A stretch of DNA of 47,711 nucleotides from Candidatus Zhuqueibacterota bacterium (GTDB taxonomy: Bacteria; Zhuqueibacterota; Zhuqueibacteria; Residuimicrobiales; Oceaniaggregativiventaceae). The notes beneath the pieces are model-generated. The model did no database searches and was not told where the DNA came from. It saw only the letters and a list, made by a program, of their open reading frames with translations. This document shows, piece by piece, positions 31,378 to 41,676 of the stretch. Location: assembly GCA_014728115.1 (NCBI GenBank), contig WJME01000108.1:1-47711 (forward strand), given 5' to 3'. Position numbers and translations under genes: made by a program. Each line of letters starts with the position of its first letter. The stretch's first letter is position 1.

Positions 31378-32556
31378 TCAATAAAATGATTTACGAAAAA
31401 CCTGATTGCAAATCATGTTTTGAAAGTCCCTGAACTCTTTGATGGTCGCTCCATGCAGACGCCACTCAACCATCCGGGTATGAGTGGTGGAAAAAACATC
31501 GGATTCGACCTCATCCCGTCGTTGAGTGAAAGAAAATTTTCCCTTTACCAGGCGATTAGAGTCCAGATAATGCGACCATTTCGACTCTGAATAGAGGTGT
31601 TTTTCGATAGTTTGAATACGCTGGTTCAAAGGGCACCCCTCATTGCCGTCATCCAGTGTTTCATCCGGCACCTGACCGCTTTTCGCCCACACCGGGAACG
31701 CAACTCCGGCGACCGGTTCCCCGAGGATGGTCCACATTGTTGTCAAAGCCACCTCTTCCCCGGGTTTTACGCCATGGAAGACAGCGCAAGAGACGGTGCG
31801 ATGTCGATTGATCGTATTTTGGGTATAGATAAATCCTTGTGGTGCCTCATTCACAGACCCTGCAAAGGGCAAGGGATAGGGATCCCCTTCAAACATCACG
31901 AGATCCCGGCTCAGCTCTCGTATCAGGCTTGTATGCGATAACCGGTCTTTATGTACGATCTGCTGTAACAGTTCTAATGCGCGATGATATCGCCACGACC
32001 CATAAGCCCTTCTTCCCTGCCCTGTCATACTAAAGTTGGCACGGACAAGAAATCCATGCGGAGCCTGAACAGGATCATTGGCATCCATTTTCGAATAAGT
32101 ATAATTTCCGGTTTCATAAAATGCAGCCCCGCCAAATGCATCGATGACTCCGAAATTCGCTTTGGTCCCCCGGCCATTCAGAGCGGTTGTTTCCAAAAGC
32201 TGTTCAAAGTCTTTCAGCTGGGCACAGCGGGAAAGAGCCTTTTTCATGAAAAAGCCTTCGGTATCGATACTGTCACCGGGCTGATCCATAGACTCGGAAT
32301 TCATGATACAAAATCCGGCCGTATTGACCCCCATCCATACCTGAGTGGTGTCTCCGCTATTGATCACACCCACAAAATCATAGAGATCGCCATTGAAATG
32401 ATAGAGATCGTTATTACGGAAACTGCTATCGCGGTTTTTCCAGAGTAAAGGTCTTCCATCGACCGTTGCCTTGCCACTGATCACAGCCACGGTACACTCG
32501 GCCAAAACCGAACTCACCACGAAATGCAATACAAGAATTAAACCAAGAGACTTCAT
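31378..32556 (-). CDS. Secreted Ntn-hydrolase, peptidase C45/acyltransferase-like
   Basis: The 392-aa protein has a signal peptide (LGLILVLHFVVSSVLAE) followed almost at once by CTVAVISGKATVDGRPLLWK and NRDS. This is the pattern of N-terminal-nucleophile hydrolases of the C45/C69/penicillin-V-acylase group, in which the first Cys of the mature enzyme is the nucleophile. Further support is GVNTAGFCIMNSES and YETGNYTYSKMD. Substrates in the group are amide bonds of small peptides, bile acids or acyl-amines; which one applies here is unknown. It lies only three bases after cdaA in the same direction and may be co-transcribed with it. Confidence 0.75.
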   Translation of the reverse strand: MKSLGLILVLHFVVSSVLAECTVAVISGKATVDGRPLLWKNRDSSFRNNDLYHFNGDLYDFVGVINSGDTTQVWMGVNTAGFCIMNSESMDQPGDSIDTEGFFMKKALSRCAQLKDFEQLLETTALNGRGTKANFGVIDAFGGAAFYETGNYTYSKMDANDPVQAPHGFLVRANFSMTGQGRRAYGSWRYHRALELLQQIVHKDRLSHTSLIRELSRDLVMFEGDPYPLPFAGSVNEAPQGFIYTQNTINRHRTVSCAVFHGVKPGEEVALTTMWTILGEPVAGVAFPVWAKSGQVPDETLDDGNEGCPLNQRIQTIEKHLYSESKWSHYLDSNRLVKGKFSFTQRRDEVESDVFSTTHTRMVEWRLHGATIKEFRDFQNMICNQVFRKSFY

Positions 32557-32559
32557 AGA

Positions 32560-33342
32560 TCAACCCTGTGGATTCGAATACCGATTCCCCTCTTCGAGCA
32601 CGCGTTTCAATTCCTCCTCAGTCAGATCGTACAAGAGTTCTCCTCCGATGGCGACCGATATTTTTCCTGTTTCTTCAGAGACCACGATGACCATTGCATC
32701 GGTTTCTTCCGACAGTCCCAATGCTGCCCGGTGCCGGGTTCCATATTCAGCTCTGGAATGAACATCCTCGGACAAGGGCAAAATGCATTTAGCGGCCTCG
32801 ATAATATCGTTCTGGATGATAATCGCTCCGTCATGTAAAGGCGAGCGCGGATTAAAAATAGATAATATGAGCGGGGTGGAAACTTCAGCTTGCACTCTTA
32901 CCCCGGATTCAATCCAGCTGCGCAGACCGGTTTCCCGGCCCATGACAAGTAGAGCGCCATACCCCCGGTCTCGTAATTCGAGGGTCGCCTTGACCACTTC
33001 TTCGATGACACGGTTGCCACTCACCTTGACGAAAAATCGAACGATACGGCTTTGCCCGACATAGATCAACAGACGACGAATTTCAGGTTGAAACAGAATA
33101 ACAAAGGCAATGATCCAAACGGTGCGCAGATTGTCAAAAATCCAGCTCATGCCTTTTAATTGAAAAAAGGGAGCGATAACAGAAAAGATCATAATGATGA
33201 CAAGTCCGACAAACATTTGCGCAGCGCGGGATCCGCGTAAAAAGTTGGCCACACGAAAGATGATATACGACATGACAGCGATATCCACCATATCCATGAC
33301 CGTAACGGGAATGAAACCGATTTTAAAAAGTACAAATCGCAA
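32560..33342 (-). CDS. cdaA: Diadenylate cyclase (c-di-AMP synthase), membrane-bound CdaA type
   Basis: The start is TTG 33342 with AGGA seven bases upstream. The 260-aa protein has three membrane helices (about residues 10-85). The DAC domain follows, with the catalytic motifs SPLHDGAIIIQND (DGA) and YGTRHRAALGLSE (RHR). It condenses two ATP to c-di-AMP, which controls potassium and turgor. It begins 24 bases after folP, a pairing that is common in the FCB group. Confidence 0.95.
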   Translation of the reverse strand: MRFVLFKIGFIPVTVMDMVDIAVMSYIIFRVANFLRGSRAAQMFVGLVIIMIFSVIAPFFQLKGMSWIFDNLRTVWIIAFVILFQPEIRRLLIYVGQSRIVRFFVKVSGNRVIEEVVKATLELRDRGYGALLVMGRETGLRSWIESGVRVQAEVSTPLILSIFNPRSPLHDGAIIIQNDIIEAAKCILPLSEDVHSRAEYGTRHRAALGLSEETDAMVIVVSEETGKISVAIGGELLYDLTEEELKRVLEEGNRYSNPQG

Positions 33343-33366
33343 GGGTTTGTCCTGTCAAAAAAATCG

Positions 33367-34257
33367 TCAAGGGTTTACATGATCTGCAGGATTCCTTTTG
33401 CCTGCAATGAAATCAGCAACATGTGCAGCACGCATTGTTTCTTTAACATCGTGTACTCGAACGATATCGGCACCATTGAGGATACAGGCGGTCACAGCAG
33501 CCAGAGTTCCCTCCAACCGTTCCTGTACCGGCAGATTCAGGGCTTTGCCGATAAATGATTTTCGCGAGGGTCCCACAAGAATGGGATATCCCAAACATTT
33601 AAAATCCGGCAGATTTCTGATCAATGTATAATTATGAACCAGTGTTTTACCAAATCCAATTCCCGGATCGATGATGATTTGCATGGGATTTATACCGGCA
33701 TCCAGGGCACAATCGATGCGCTCTTGGAAAAAATCGATCAGATCACGGATCACATGATCATACACCGGATTCTTTTGCATATTTCGGGGTTCACCTCTGA
33801 TATGCATCATGATCAATCCGGCGCCGGAAGCGGCAACCACCCCGGCCATATCAGGATCGAATCCGAGACCACTGATATCGTTGACAATATGTGCACCTGC
33901 TTGCAGAGCTTGTCTTGCGACGTTAGCCTTGTACGTATCGACAGAAATCGGGATGGAGATCCGTTCTTTCAGGGCCTTAATCACAGGAACCACTCTGTCC
34001 AGCTCTTGCTCGAGCGCTACAGGATCGGCACCGGGTCGCGTGGATTCACCACCGACATCGATTACATCGGCTCCCTGATCCTGCATGATTTGGGCATGCT
34101 CGACTGCCCTGTTGATATCCATAAAGTCACCCCCATCCGAAAACGAATCCGGAGTGACGTTTAAAATGCCCATGATCAGCGTTCGTTCGCCCAACACGAG
34201 ACGCTGATCCCGGCAAATCCATTCCCGGGTTAAGGATTTTCGCACTCGTTCGTTCAA
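33367..34257 (-). CDS. folP: Dihydropteroate synthase
   Basis: The start is TTG 34257, four bases after GGAGG. The 296-aa TIM-barrel protein has the two DHPS signatures: LIMGILNVTPDSFSDGGDF and GADVIDVGGESTRPGADPV. It also has SVDTYKANVARQALQAGAH, NDISG and IIIDPGIGFGKT, and GPSRKSFIGKAL near the end. It joins p-aminobenzoate to the pterin pyrophosphate in folate synthesis. It stands between the TPR gene and cdaA in a tight minus-strand run. Confidence 0.97.
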   Translation of the reverse strand: MNERVRKSLTREWICRDQRLVLGERTLIMGILNVTPDSFSDGGDFMDINRAVEHAQIMQDQGADVIDVGGESTRPGADPVALEQELDRVVPVIKALKERISIPISVDTYKANVARQALQAGAHIVNDISGLGFDPDMAGVVAASGAGLIMMHIRGEPRNMQKNPVYDHVIRDLIDFFQERIDCALDAGINPMQIIIDPGIGFGKTLVHNYTLIRNLPDFKCLGYPILVGPSRKSFIGKALNLPVQERLEGTLAAVTACILNGADIVRVHDVKETMRAAHVADFIAGKRNPADHVNP

Positions 34258-34280
34258 TCAGCCTCCGGGGCCGGAATAAA

Positions 34281-35840
34281 TCACTGGTTACCCGGATTCA
34301 GATCCGCTGAATCCGGACGAGTCAGGGTATAAAGCCGTTCCATCGCACGACGCGCATAACCATCATCAGGGCCACTTTTTAACCGTATTCGCTGGCGGTA
34401 TTCTTTGATGGCCTTTTCTATTTCTCCCTCAGCCTCATAGATATGCCCCAAGTAAAGATGGGAATTGGCATGATTCCCATACTGCACGGCCCGTTGAAAA
34501 AACTCTTTTGCATGATCTCTATCGCCAATCGTAAAGTAATAGACTCCCAGGTTATAGAACGCATGAGGATTATTGGGATCGATTTCCAGGATTCGGTTGT
34601 AAATCTCGATAATCTCATCCATCTTGTCCTGAGAAACAGCGATTTTGCCCAGCAAGAGCCAGCCGTCGATGGATCGTGGATGTATAGACAAGAGCGTTTG
34701 CAATTCTCTGCGTGCGTCATTCACGACTCGGTTAAAGTAATAATGGTCTGCTAACCACAATCTCGCCAACTCGTAGCCCGGATTCAAATGCAACGCATAC
34801 TGAAAAGCTTGTTCTTTATTGTCGAATCCCAGCAGCTCGAGTCGCTTTTCATTAAAAGACGTGATATCCACATAGGTTGCAGCCAGATTAGGATCCAGTT
34901 GCAAGGATTTGCGGGCATGAACTTCTGCCCGGGTCCAGGTCCGTTGTAAAATATAATATTTGGCGATCAATCGATGCGCCTCTGCGCTGAGGCTATCCAC
35001 ATGGTTGATGGTATTTCTGGACAGATTAAGGGCCAAGAGTTGCTGGACATTCCCGGGTTTACCTTCTCGCGTTAGCTGCAAAGATCGTTGCATATGAGCG
35101 AGGGCCAACCGATTGCGTACCCTGACATCCAGAGAATCGCGATAAAAAGCGCGCTTGCCCCAAAAGATCGCCTCTTCATATTCGCCCAGAGCCAGAGTTT
35201 GCAGTTGTTTGGCTTGCCACATGAGCAAGGATGATTCCATCTCTTTTTGATCGTGCGCAGAAAACGGAATATTCAATGCAGTACAGATTTGTGTCGCCAA
35301 TTGCTCGCCTATTGCATAGCTATTTTCGGGTTCAATCTTTCCTTTTTGCAATGGCATGCCATGATGAATATCGATAAACTCCCATTGCAACGGACACTCT
35401 TTGCATTCTGACCGTTGGCTGGTCAACAGGATATAGTCATACCCGGCACGATGGGCATAATTCATCAGATATGCGGGATTTTGCACAGAATCCTTATCCA
35501 CGCTTTTCCAGGTCCATTCAAGGGGTAATACGACCCAAGATTCATCCAACTGGGGAGTCAGGGCGCGGATGGTTTGATCGGCAATGGACCAATTTTTCCA
35601 CTCTAGATTCTCATCAAAAGAAAAATCGATACTGGGGAAAACAGCGATTTGCTTGCGTTCGGGAAAGGAATGCTGACTGAGAAACAACCCGGCTGCTGCA
35701 AAAACAAACAGAGCAAGGCCGGGTGCCAATGCACGCCAAATCCTTGCTCCGGGCAAAAAATCCAAACGTTGACGCATGAGGGTAATCACTGTCAGAAAAA
35801 TAAAGCTGACAATGAGTGTGACGATGAAAAAAAGAGTCAT
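34281..35840 (-). CDS. Membrane-anchored TPR-repeat protein
   Basis: The ATG overlaps the ftsH stop by four bases (ATGA), so translation is coupled. The 519-aa protein has two N-terminal hydrophobic segments (about 3-22 and 38-55). A region follows with a small CxxC ([10 protein letters not shown]) and an alpha/beta character. TPR units fill the C-terminal half, for example [40 protein letters not shown] and [22 protein letters not shown] proteins are scaffolds. Coupling to ftsH suggests a link to membrane protein quality control, but that is inference. Confidence 0.8.
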   Translation of the reverse strand: MTLFFIVTLIVSFIFLTVITLMRQRLDFLPGARIWRALAPGLALFVFAAAGLFLSQHSFPERKQIAVFPSIDFSFDENLEWKNWSIADQTIRALTPQLDESWVVLPLEWTWKSVDKDSVQNPAYLMNYAHRAGYDYILLTSQRSECKECPLQWEFIDIHHGMPLQKGKIEPENSYAIGEQLATQICTALNIPFSAHDQKEMESSLLMWQAKQLQTLALGEYEEAIFWGKRAFYRDSLDVRVRNRLALAHMQRSLQLTREGKPGNVQQLLALNLSRNTINHVDSLSAEAHRLIAKYYILQRTWTRAEVHARKSLQLDPNLAATYVDITSFNEKRLELLGFDNKEQAFQYALHLNPGYELARLWLADHYYFNRVVNDARRELQTLLSIHPRSIDGWLLLGKIAVSQDKMDEIIEIYNRILEIDPNNPHAFYNLGVYYFTIGDRDHAKEFFQRAVQYGNHANSHLYLGHIYEAEGEIEKAIKEYRQRIRLKSGPDDGYARRAMERLYTLTRPDSADLNPGNQ

Positions 35841-37933
35841 TCTTTTTCCTGTGAACCGCTATTTTCAGGGTTTTCTTTGATGTCGGTGGCCTCTGCTGTT
35901 TTTTTCGTTTTGCTCTTTTTCCTGGTTGTTCCTTTGGTAGACTTTTGAGAGGTTGAAGATTTTTTCTTGAGAGGAGGCAGTTCTTCTCCCTCTATGATTT
36001 TTCTGACTTCTTCACCAAGCAATGTTTCTCGTTCCAGCAGAGCTTCGGACAATTTTTCCAGAGCTTGCAGATTATCTCGCAACAATTTTTCAGTATCTGC
36101 AATCCCTTCATCGATAAATTTTCGAATTTCACTGTCGATCAGTTGAGCAGTGGATTCGCTATAATCGCGATGCTGAGCGATTTCACGTCCAAGAAAGATT
36201 TCTTCCTGCTTTTCCCCAAAGGTGATGGGACCCATTTTATCACTCATTCCCCATTCGCACACCATTTTGCGCACCAGTTCGGTGGCCCGCTGGATATCGT
36301 TTCCAGCTCCTGTGGTTACTTCATTAAAAAGCAGCTGTTCGGCAACGCGGCCTCCCAAAAGTTGTCGAATCATGGCCAGACAATACTTTCGGCTGTAATT
36401 GTGTTTTTCATCGATAGGCAGCATGGATGTCACACCCAGAGCCCGGCCACGGGGGATAATTGTAACTTTGTGAACAGGATCGGATCCTGGAGTGAGCATC
36501 GCCACGATAGCATGCCCGGCTTCGTGCACGGCCGTAGTGCGTTTTTCATCATCGCTGATGATCATGCTTTTGCGCTCGGTACCCATCAATACTTTATCCT
36601 TGGCCTCTTCCATATCTTCCATATCGACCTTGGTCTTGTTTTTGCGAGCAGCCAGCAAGGCGGCTTCATTGACCATGTTAGCCAGATCTGCTCCTGAAAA
36701 CCCGGGTGTGGCTTTGGCCAGAACAGTCATATCAATGGTATTGGTGGTAGGAATCTTGCGCATATGAACTTTTAAAATACCTTCCCGTCCGCGTACATCC
36801 GGACGATCCACCACGATTTGGCGATCGAAACGACCGGGACGAAGCAACGCCGAATCCAGGACGTCAGGACGATTGGTCGCCGCGAGCAGGATCACGCCTT
36901 CATTGGTCTCAAAGCCATCCATCTCGACCAGGAGCTGGTTCAGGGTCTGTTCCCGTTCATCATGTCCACCTCCGAGCCCGGCTCCGCGGTGTCTGCCGAC
37001 AGCATCCAGTTCATCGATAAAAATAATACAAGGGGCATTGCGTTTGCCCTGTTCGAACAAATCTCTGACACGCGAAGCCCCCACCCCGACAAACATTTCC
37101 ACAAAGTCGGCACCCGACATACTGAAAAACGGTACCCCGGCTTCACCGGCGACTGCCCGTGCCAGCAATGTTTTACCGGTTCCGGGAGGACCTAACAAAA
37201 GCGCACCTTTGGGAATTTTGCCTCCGAGACGAGAAAATTTATCCGGATCCTTGAGAAACTCGATGATTTCCCGCAGCTCGGTTTTCGCCTCTTCAGCACC
37301 CGCCACATCGTCAAACGTGACTTTGGTCTGGTTTTCCATAAACATTTTGGCTTTGGACTTGCCAAAAGAAAAGATGCCCTTGTTTCCCCCGCCTTGCATA
37401 CGTCTGATGATATAGATCCAGAATACAGCCAAAAGGATCCAGGGCAGGGCCTGAATGACATAGGCCCAGATGCTGGTGGAGGGTTCTTTGAATTGCATCT
37501 GTACGCCATATTCATTGCGCCACTTGTCCAGCGTCTCAAAATCCGGTTGGCCCGGTAAAATGACTTTAAACGTATACTGGCTCAGGTCAGTACGAGCTGT
37601 CTGAGGATCAAGATTCTGGTCTGTACCATAGAGCGTCCGGTCTTCAACCAGAATGGTACCAACATTGTTGTTTTCCAGTCTTTCAACGAACTTGGAATAC
37701 GTCAAAGTCTCCAGCCGTTCATTTTGCTCTGTGAACCGCTGAGATAAAAACAGCGAAACCGTGATGACCAGTATCCAAAACATCAGATTTCGTCCGGCAC
37801 GTTTCCATTGTGGTCCTTCGGGTTTCTGCGGAGGCATATTGGGTCGACGATTGTTGCCGTTTCCTCCTCCGTTCGGTCGTCGATTACGACCGGACCGATC
37901 ACCACGATTATTTGATTCTTGAAAAAATAACAA
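35837..37933 (-). CDS. ftsH: ATP-dependent zinc metalloprotease FtsH
   Basis: The start is TTG 37933 behind GAGGA. The 698-aa protein has an unusual N-terminal tail of about 45 residues rich in Arg, Asn and Gly ([19 protein letters not shown]). Two membrane helices flank a periplasmic domain. The AAA+ domain has [20 protein letters not shown] and [15 protein letters not shown], and the second region of homology is [20 protein letters not shown]. The zinc site is [10 protein letters not shown]. The C-terminus is a Lys-rich tail ([20 protein letters not shown]). It degrades misfolded membrane proteins and short-lived regulators. It lies 17 bases after hpt, in the conserved tilS-hpt-ftsH order of many bacteria. 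Confidence 0.97.
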   Translation of the reverse strand: MLFFQESNNRGDRSGRNRRPNGGGNGNNRRPNMPPQKPEGPQWKRAGRNLMFWILVITVSLFLSQRFTEQNERLETLTYSKFVERLENNNVGTILVEDRTLYGTDQNLDPQTARTDLSQYTFKVILPGQPDFETLDKWRNEYGVQMQFKEPSTSIWAYVIQALPWILLAVFWIYIIRRMQGGGNKGIFSFGKSKAKMFMENQTKVTFDDVAGAEEAKTELREIIEFLKDPDKFSRLGGKIPKGALLLGPPGTGKTLLARAVAGEAGVPFFSMSGADFVEMFVGVGASRVRDLFEQGKRNAPCIIFIDELDAVGRHRGAGLGGGHDEREQTLNQLLVEMDGFETNEGVILLAATNRPDVLDSALLRPGRFDRQIVVDRPDVRGREGILKVHMRKIPTTNTIDMTVLAKATPGFSGADLANMVNEAALLAARKNKTKVDMEDMEEAKDKVLMGTERKSMIISDDEKRTTAVHEAGHAIVAMLTPGSDPVHKVTIIPRGRALGVTSMLPIDEKHNYSRKYCLAMIRQLLGGRVAEQLLFNEVTTGAGNDIQRATELVRKMVCEWGMSDKMGPITFGEKQEEIFLGREIAQHRDYSESTAQLIDSEIRKFIDEGIADTEKLLRDNLQALEKLSEALLERETLLGEEVRKIIEGEELPPLKKKSSTSQKSTKGTTRKKSKTKKTAEATDIKENPENSGSQEKE

Positions 37934-37950
37934 GGTAAATATCCTCTAAA

Positions 37951-38505
37951 TTAATCCATAACATAAACCGCGGGCAGATTACGCAAAATTTGTTTATGAT
38001 CCAACCCATATCCCACAACAAACGAATCAGGGATCTCGAATCCAACATAATCGATATGGGTTTCAACCCGCGCTTTTTCCTTTTTCCATAACAGGGTGAC
38101 GAATTTTATAGAGGCCGGATCATATTCAGCCATCTTTTCGGACAAAAATTGTAACGACAACCCTGTATCTACAATATCTTCAACCAGCAGAACATGCCTG
38201 TTTTTAAGCTCGGCATTGACATCCTTGACCAGCCTGACATTGCCTGATGATTTCATGGCATCTCCATAGCTGGAAATCCGAATAAAATCGACTTCAAGAT
38301 CCAACTCGATCTGCCGTACCAGATCTGCCATAAAAATAAAACCACCGTTCAATACGCAAATCAATATCGGGTGAAGGCCGCGATAATCCTCGGTGATCTG
38401 TTTGCCCAATTCTGCTGTGCGTTCTCTGACCTGTTTCTCGGTGATCAGAGGACGGAATTTCTCATCATAAACAACGCGTTCAAATTCAGTCCGGTTATTC
38501 AGCAT
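37951..38505 (-). CDS. hpt: Hypoxanthine phosphoribosyltransferase
   Basis: The 184-aa protein has the PRPP-binding motif VLLVEDIVDTGLSLQFL, the early LICVLNGGFIFMADLVRQ loop and the late VGYGLDHKQILRNLP block typical of hypoxanthine-guanine enzymes. It salvages hypoxanthine and guanine to nucleotides. Its start overlaps the end of tilS by 11 bases, which agrees with the conserved tilS-hpt-ftsH operon. Confidence 0.96.
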   Translation of the reverse strand: MLNNRTEFERVVYDEKFRPLITEKQVRERTAELGKQITEDYRGLHPILICVLNGGFIFMADLVRQIELDLEVDFIRISSYGDAMKSSGNVRLVKDVNAELKNRHVLLVEDIVDTGLSLQFLSEKMAEYDPASIKFVTLLWKKEKARVETHIDYVGFEIPDSFVVGYGLDHKQILRNLPAVYVMD

Positions 38506-39907
38506 GGCGAAATTTTATCACTTGTATATTGTTGCTCGAGGGCAACACTTTGAATCGGTCATCCATTCGATATCCGCATATCCAAACAATCCCGGTCTGA
38601 CAGACCAGGATCGGTATTTGAGAGCGTCGCGAATGGGGAATTTTGGAATCGATAAAATAGTCAGCGACCTTTTTCTTGCCTTGCAACCCTATAGGCTGAA
38701 AGACGTCACCGGATTTTACGGTGCGAACAAACAAGGGTTCCGCGATTCTGTCTGCATCTATATAACAACAATTCTGATCTTTATTATTTATTATTTGCTC
38801 TAACGGGTGCTGACAAGGAAATATTTCTAATAAATAACCGCCCCAGAGCTCAACTTTACCCGATTTTAAAGAGATTGCAATTTGCCGAGATTTCTGTTTA
38901 TCCGCGGGTGTGATAATAATCTCTGAGGGAGAAATCCTGACTGAAATATTTTTGAATACAATCAATGCTTTTAAACTGGATCGCTTTTTCAACATTCGAA
39001 AAAATTTTTGCCACTCTTGAGAGGAAAGCATTTTAAAATGCCCGGTCTGCAAAGCAATCGCAGAGCAAAGTATATATTTTTTCAAGATTTTAAAATAAGT
39101 CAAATACGGCACAATATCAAGAATAATTTTATCCTCATCCTGCTCCTTGATACAGTCAGAGAGCAACCTTTGTGCCTCATGGCGAAGAAAGGTCTCACTT
39201 TCATTCATCGTCGATGCGAGCTGGTTCAATCGGCTGACAATAGCCGGATTATAGTGTTCCGTCAACAAGGGGATCAATTCATGCCGGATCCGGTTGCGCC
39301 GTAATGAGAGATCCGCATTACTGGAATCGTGAAAACAATCAAACTCTTGTGCCTGAGCGTAATTCAACAATTCGGATTTTGGAAATGCCAGCAATGGCCT
39401 GATAAAAATGCCTCTGTGCGCTTGCATGCCCGCAAGACCCCGTACCCCTGTGCCACGCACCAGATTCAGCAACACGGTCTCTGCCTGATCATCGGCATGA
39501 TGGGCCAAGGCGATCACAGATGCTCCCACCTGGTTTGCAAGCTGTTGTAATGCCCGGTAGCGCACAATCCTCGCCCCTTCTTCCAGCCCCAGCTTTTTCT
39601 GCCGGCAAAAAGCCGGCACGTCGCGATCGAGACGGTGGAAATCAAGCTTTCGCTTTTGACAATGGTCCTGCACTCCTGCAGCATCCCGATCCGCTTCATC
39701 GCCCCGAATACCGTGATGTACATGCCCCACCACCAGTTGCAAATTCCAGGCAGGTGCCAGAATTTGAAACAAATGCAAAAGGACCATAGAATCCACACCA
39801 CCGGAAACGGCGATCAAGACCTTGCTGTTTGGCGAAATGAGTTGCTTGTTCGACAGCTCGTTCTTGAATGATGAAAAAAGCGTATTTTCAAGGCCCATTT
39901 TTTTCAT
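38495..39907 (-). CDS. tilS: tRNA(Ile)-lysidine synthase
   Basis: I take ATG 39907 as start (470 aa), just ahead of the N-type ATPase domain; the open frame continues upstream to 40030 without sign of coding. The PP-loop is LIAVSGGVDSMVLLHLF. GHVHHGIRGDEADRD and ALAHHADDQAETVLLNLVRG are also family signatures. A C-terminal TilS domain (about 370-460) ends with the PILVCQTGIVWICGYRMDDR block. It makes lysidine in the anticodon of tRNA-Ile(CAU). It is divergent from hldE. Confidence 0.95.
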   Translation of the reverse strand: MKKMGLENTLFSSFKNELSNKQLISPNSKVLIAVSGGVDSMVLLHLFQILAPAWNLQLVVGHVHHGIRGDEADRDAAGVQDHCQKRKLDFHRLDRDVPAFCRQKKLGLEEGARIVRYRALQQLANQVGASVIALAHHADDQAETVLLNLVRGTGVRGLAGMQAHRGIFIRPLLAFPKSELLNYAQAQEFDCFHDSSNADLSLRRNRIRHELIPLLTEHYNPAIVSRLNQLASTMNESETFLRHEAQRLLSDCIKEQDEDKIILDIVPYLTYFKILKKYILCSAIALQTGHFKMLSSQEWQKFFRMLKKRSSLKALIVFKNISVRISPSEIIITPADKQKSRQIAISLKSGKVELWGGYLLEIFPCQHPLEQIINNKDQNCCYIDADRIAEPLFVRTVKSGDVFQPIGLQGKKKVADYFIDSKIPHSRRSQIPILVCQTGIVWICGYRMDDRFKVLPSSNNIQVIKFRHAE

Positions 39908-40108
39908 AATCTTTATTATACCCCTAGACTGCCGAGTTGTTTCTCTCAATATCCGCAATCCGGCACCCAAATGCAAGCACTTACCCATGTCCCATGCAGG
40001 CTCTGCTCTGTTTTCGGCCTTCTGTTCCATACTCTGTACATTAAAATTCGTTGCATTCCGGGTGAAAGATTATTATGTTTAAAGGTATTTGTTACAGGGA
40101 AAAAACGC

Positions 40109-41590
40109 ATGAATTCCATAGATCTCGATCGTTGTTTGGACTCTTTGAACAACGCCTCTATACTCGTGTTCGGAGATCTCGCCATCGAAGAGACCATACT
40201 GGGTTCCATCGCCGAACACTCACCCGAGGGTCCTTTTCCGGTTGTTCAGACGCAAAATCGTATTCTAACCCCCGGATTTGCCGGCCATGTGGCCAGATTG
40301 CTGCAGAAATGGGGAGCCAGAGTGTCGTTGTGTACCCTGGTGGGCCAGGATTCAGCTGGCATAGCGGCCATGCAAATTCTTGCTCAGGAAGGTATCGACA
40401 TCGAGCCGGTCATCCGCGATGATCAGGAAAATACCATGGTACGCACGCGTGTCAGAGTTCAGGGTGATCACTATCCACAGCGTGAAATTCTCCGGCTTTA
40501 TGAACCCAATCCCGCGGGCATCACTGACGATCAAATCGATTCTCTGAAAGAAAAACTGGATTCCATCCTGCCCGGCTTTAAAGCGCTTGTCATTGTAGAT
40601 GCGTTTGCACGACTCTTGCCTCCGGTGCTGCTCGACCTGATCAAAACACGATGTAAGGATCATAACATCCTCACGATCGCAGATTCTGAAACCGCCCTGG
40701 AACGTTTTAACGGATTCGACGCAGTGACACCCAATCTGGAACAGGGCCGAAACTATGTAGATGAAAAAACCGGCTTGGAAGCCCTCGGGCCTGTGCTTTT
40801 GAAAAAATTGAGCTGCAAGAATGTCTTTTTAACTCTCGGTCAGCAAGGGATTCAGGTCTCGACGCCTGAGGATTCCCGCCATGTGCCGACTTGCACGTTT
40901 CGCGTCTTTGATGTCACAGGAGCAGGCGAAGCCATCGTCGCAGGAGTCGCTGCAGGCCTGACAGCAGGCATGTCGCCGGAACAAACCGCACAATTTGCAA
41001 ACCTGGCCGCAGGTATCGTGGTGACACAGGCGGGATTGGCATTGGTCGAGCCCGGGCAATTGCGCGAATCAGCACACCTCTATTCAGCTCTCTCTCAAGC
41101 CCACAAGATGGTGAACCTGGAACAGCTCGAGGCTGCCCTTGACCAGGCCAAACAATCCGGGAAAAAAGTGGTCTGGACGAATGGTTGTTATGATCTGCTC
41201 CACGCCGGCCATGTCCTCTATCTGGAAAAAGCTCGCCAGTTGGGAGACTTGCTGGTCGTGGGACTCAACAGCGACGCTTCGGTAAAAGCATCCAAAGGTC
41301 CGCTGCGGCCTATCGTCAATGAAACCCAGCGCGCAAAACTCTTGTCTGCTCTCTCTTTTGTGGATTATGTCATTATTTTTGATGAACAATCCCCCATCAA
41401 GCTCATCGAAAGGCTACACCCCGACATCTATGCCAAAGGCGGAGATTATAACATCGAAACCATCGATCAGCCCGAAAGACGCCTCGTGGAAAGCTATGGT
41501 GGCGAAATCGCGCTGCTGCCCGGCGTGGAAGGCATGTCAACCACCCATCTCATCGACCGTATCATTCAGGCTTATGGCAAGCCGGAATAG
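40109..41590 (+). CDS. hldE: HldE-like bifunctional protein: PfkB-type heptose kinase domain (altered) fused to nucleotidyltransferase
   Basis: ATG 40109, behind AGGGA, gives 493 aa. Residues 1-325 form a PfkB/ribokinase-like domain; 350-490 form a cytidylyltransferase-like domain starting KKVVWTNGCYDLLHAGHVLY with HxGH (His365-His368), then DLLVVGLNSDASVKASKG. In E. coli HldE the two halves make heptose 1,7-bisphosphate and ADP-heptose for lipopolysaccharide. The kinase signature GAGD, whose Asp is the catalytic base, reads DVTGAGEAIVAG (Glu274), and the N-terminal GDxxxD substrate motif reads GDLAIEETI. The kinase half may be inactive or changed in specificity. The transferase half looks intact. 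Confidence 0.85.
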   Translation: MNSIDLDRCLDSLNNASILVFGDLAIEETILGSIAEHSPEGPFPVVQTQNRILTPGFAGHVARLLQKWGARVSLCTLVGQDSAGIAAMQILAQEGIDIEPVIRDDQENTMVRTRVRVQGDHYPQREILRLYEPNPAGITDDQIDSLKEKLDSILPGFKALVIVDAFARLLPPVLLDLIKTRCKDHNILTIADSETALERFNGFDAVTPNLEQGRNYVDEKTGLEALGPVLLKKLSCKNVFLTLGQQGIQVSTPEDSRHVPTCTFRVFDVTGAGEAIVAGVAAGLTAGMSPEQTAQFANLAAGIVVTQAGLALVEPGQLRESAHLYSALSQAHKMVNLEQLEAALDQAKQSGKKVVWTNGCYDLLHAGHVLYLEKARQLGDLLVVGLNSDASVKASKGPLRPIVNETQRAKLLSALSFVDYVIIFDEQSPIKLIERLHPDIYAKGGDYNIETIDQPERRLVESYGGEIALLPGVEGMSTTHLIDRIIQAYGKPE

Positions 41591-41676
41591 ATGAACCCTC
41601 TCCATTTCAGGATAATCAGAATCGATATGAAAACCGGTTTAATCCTTTGCATTCGATTCCCCCATCCGTCAACCAA

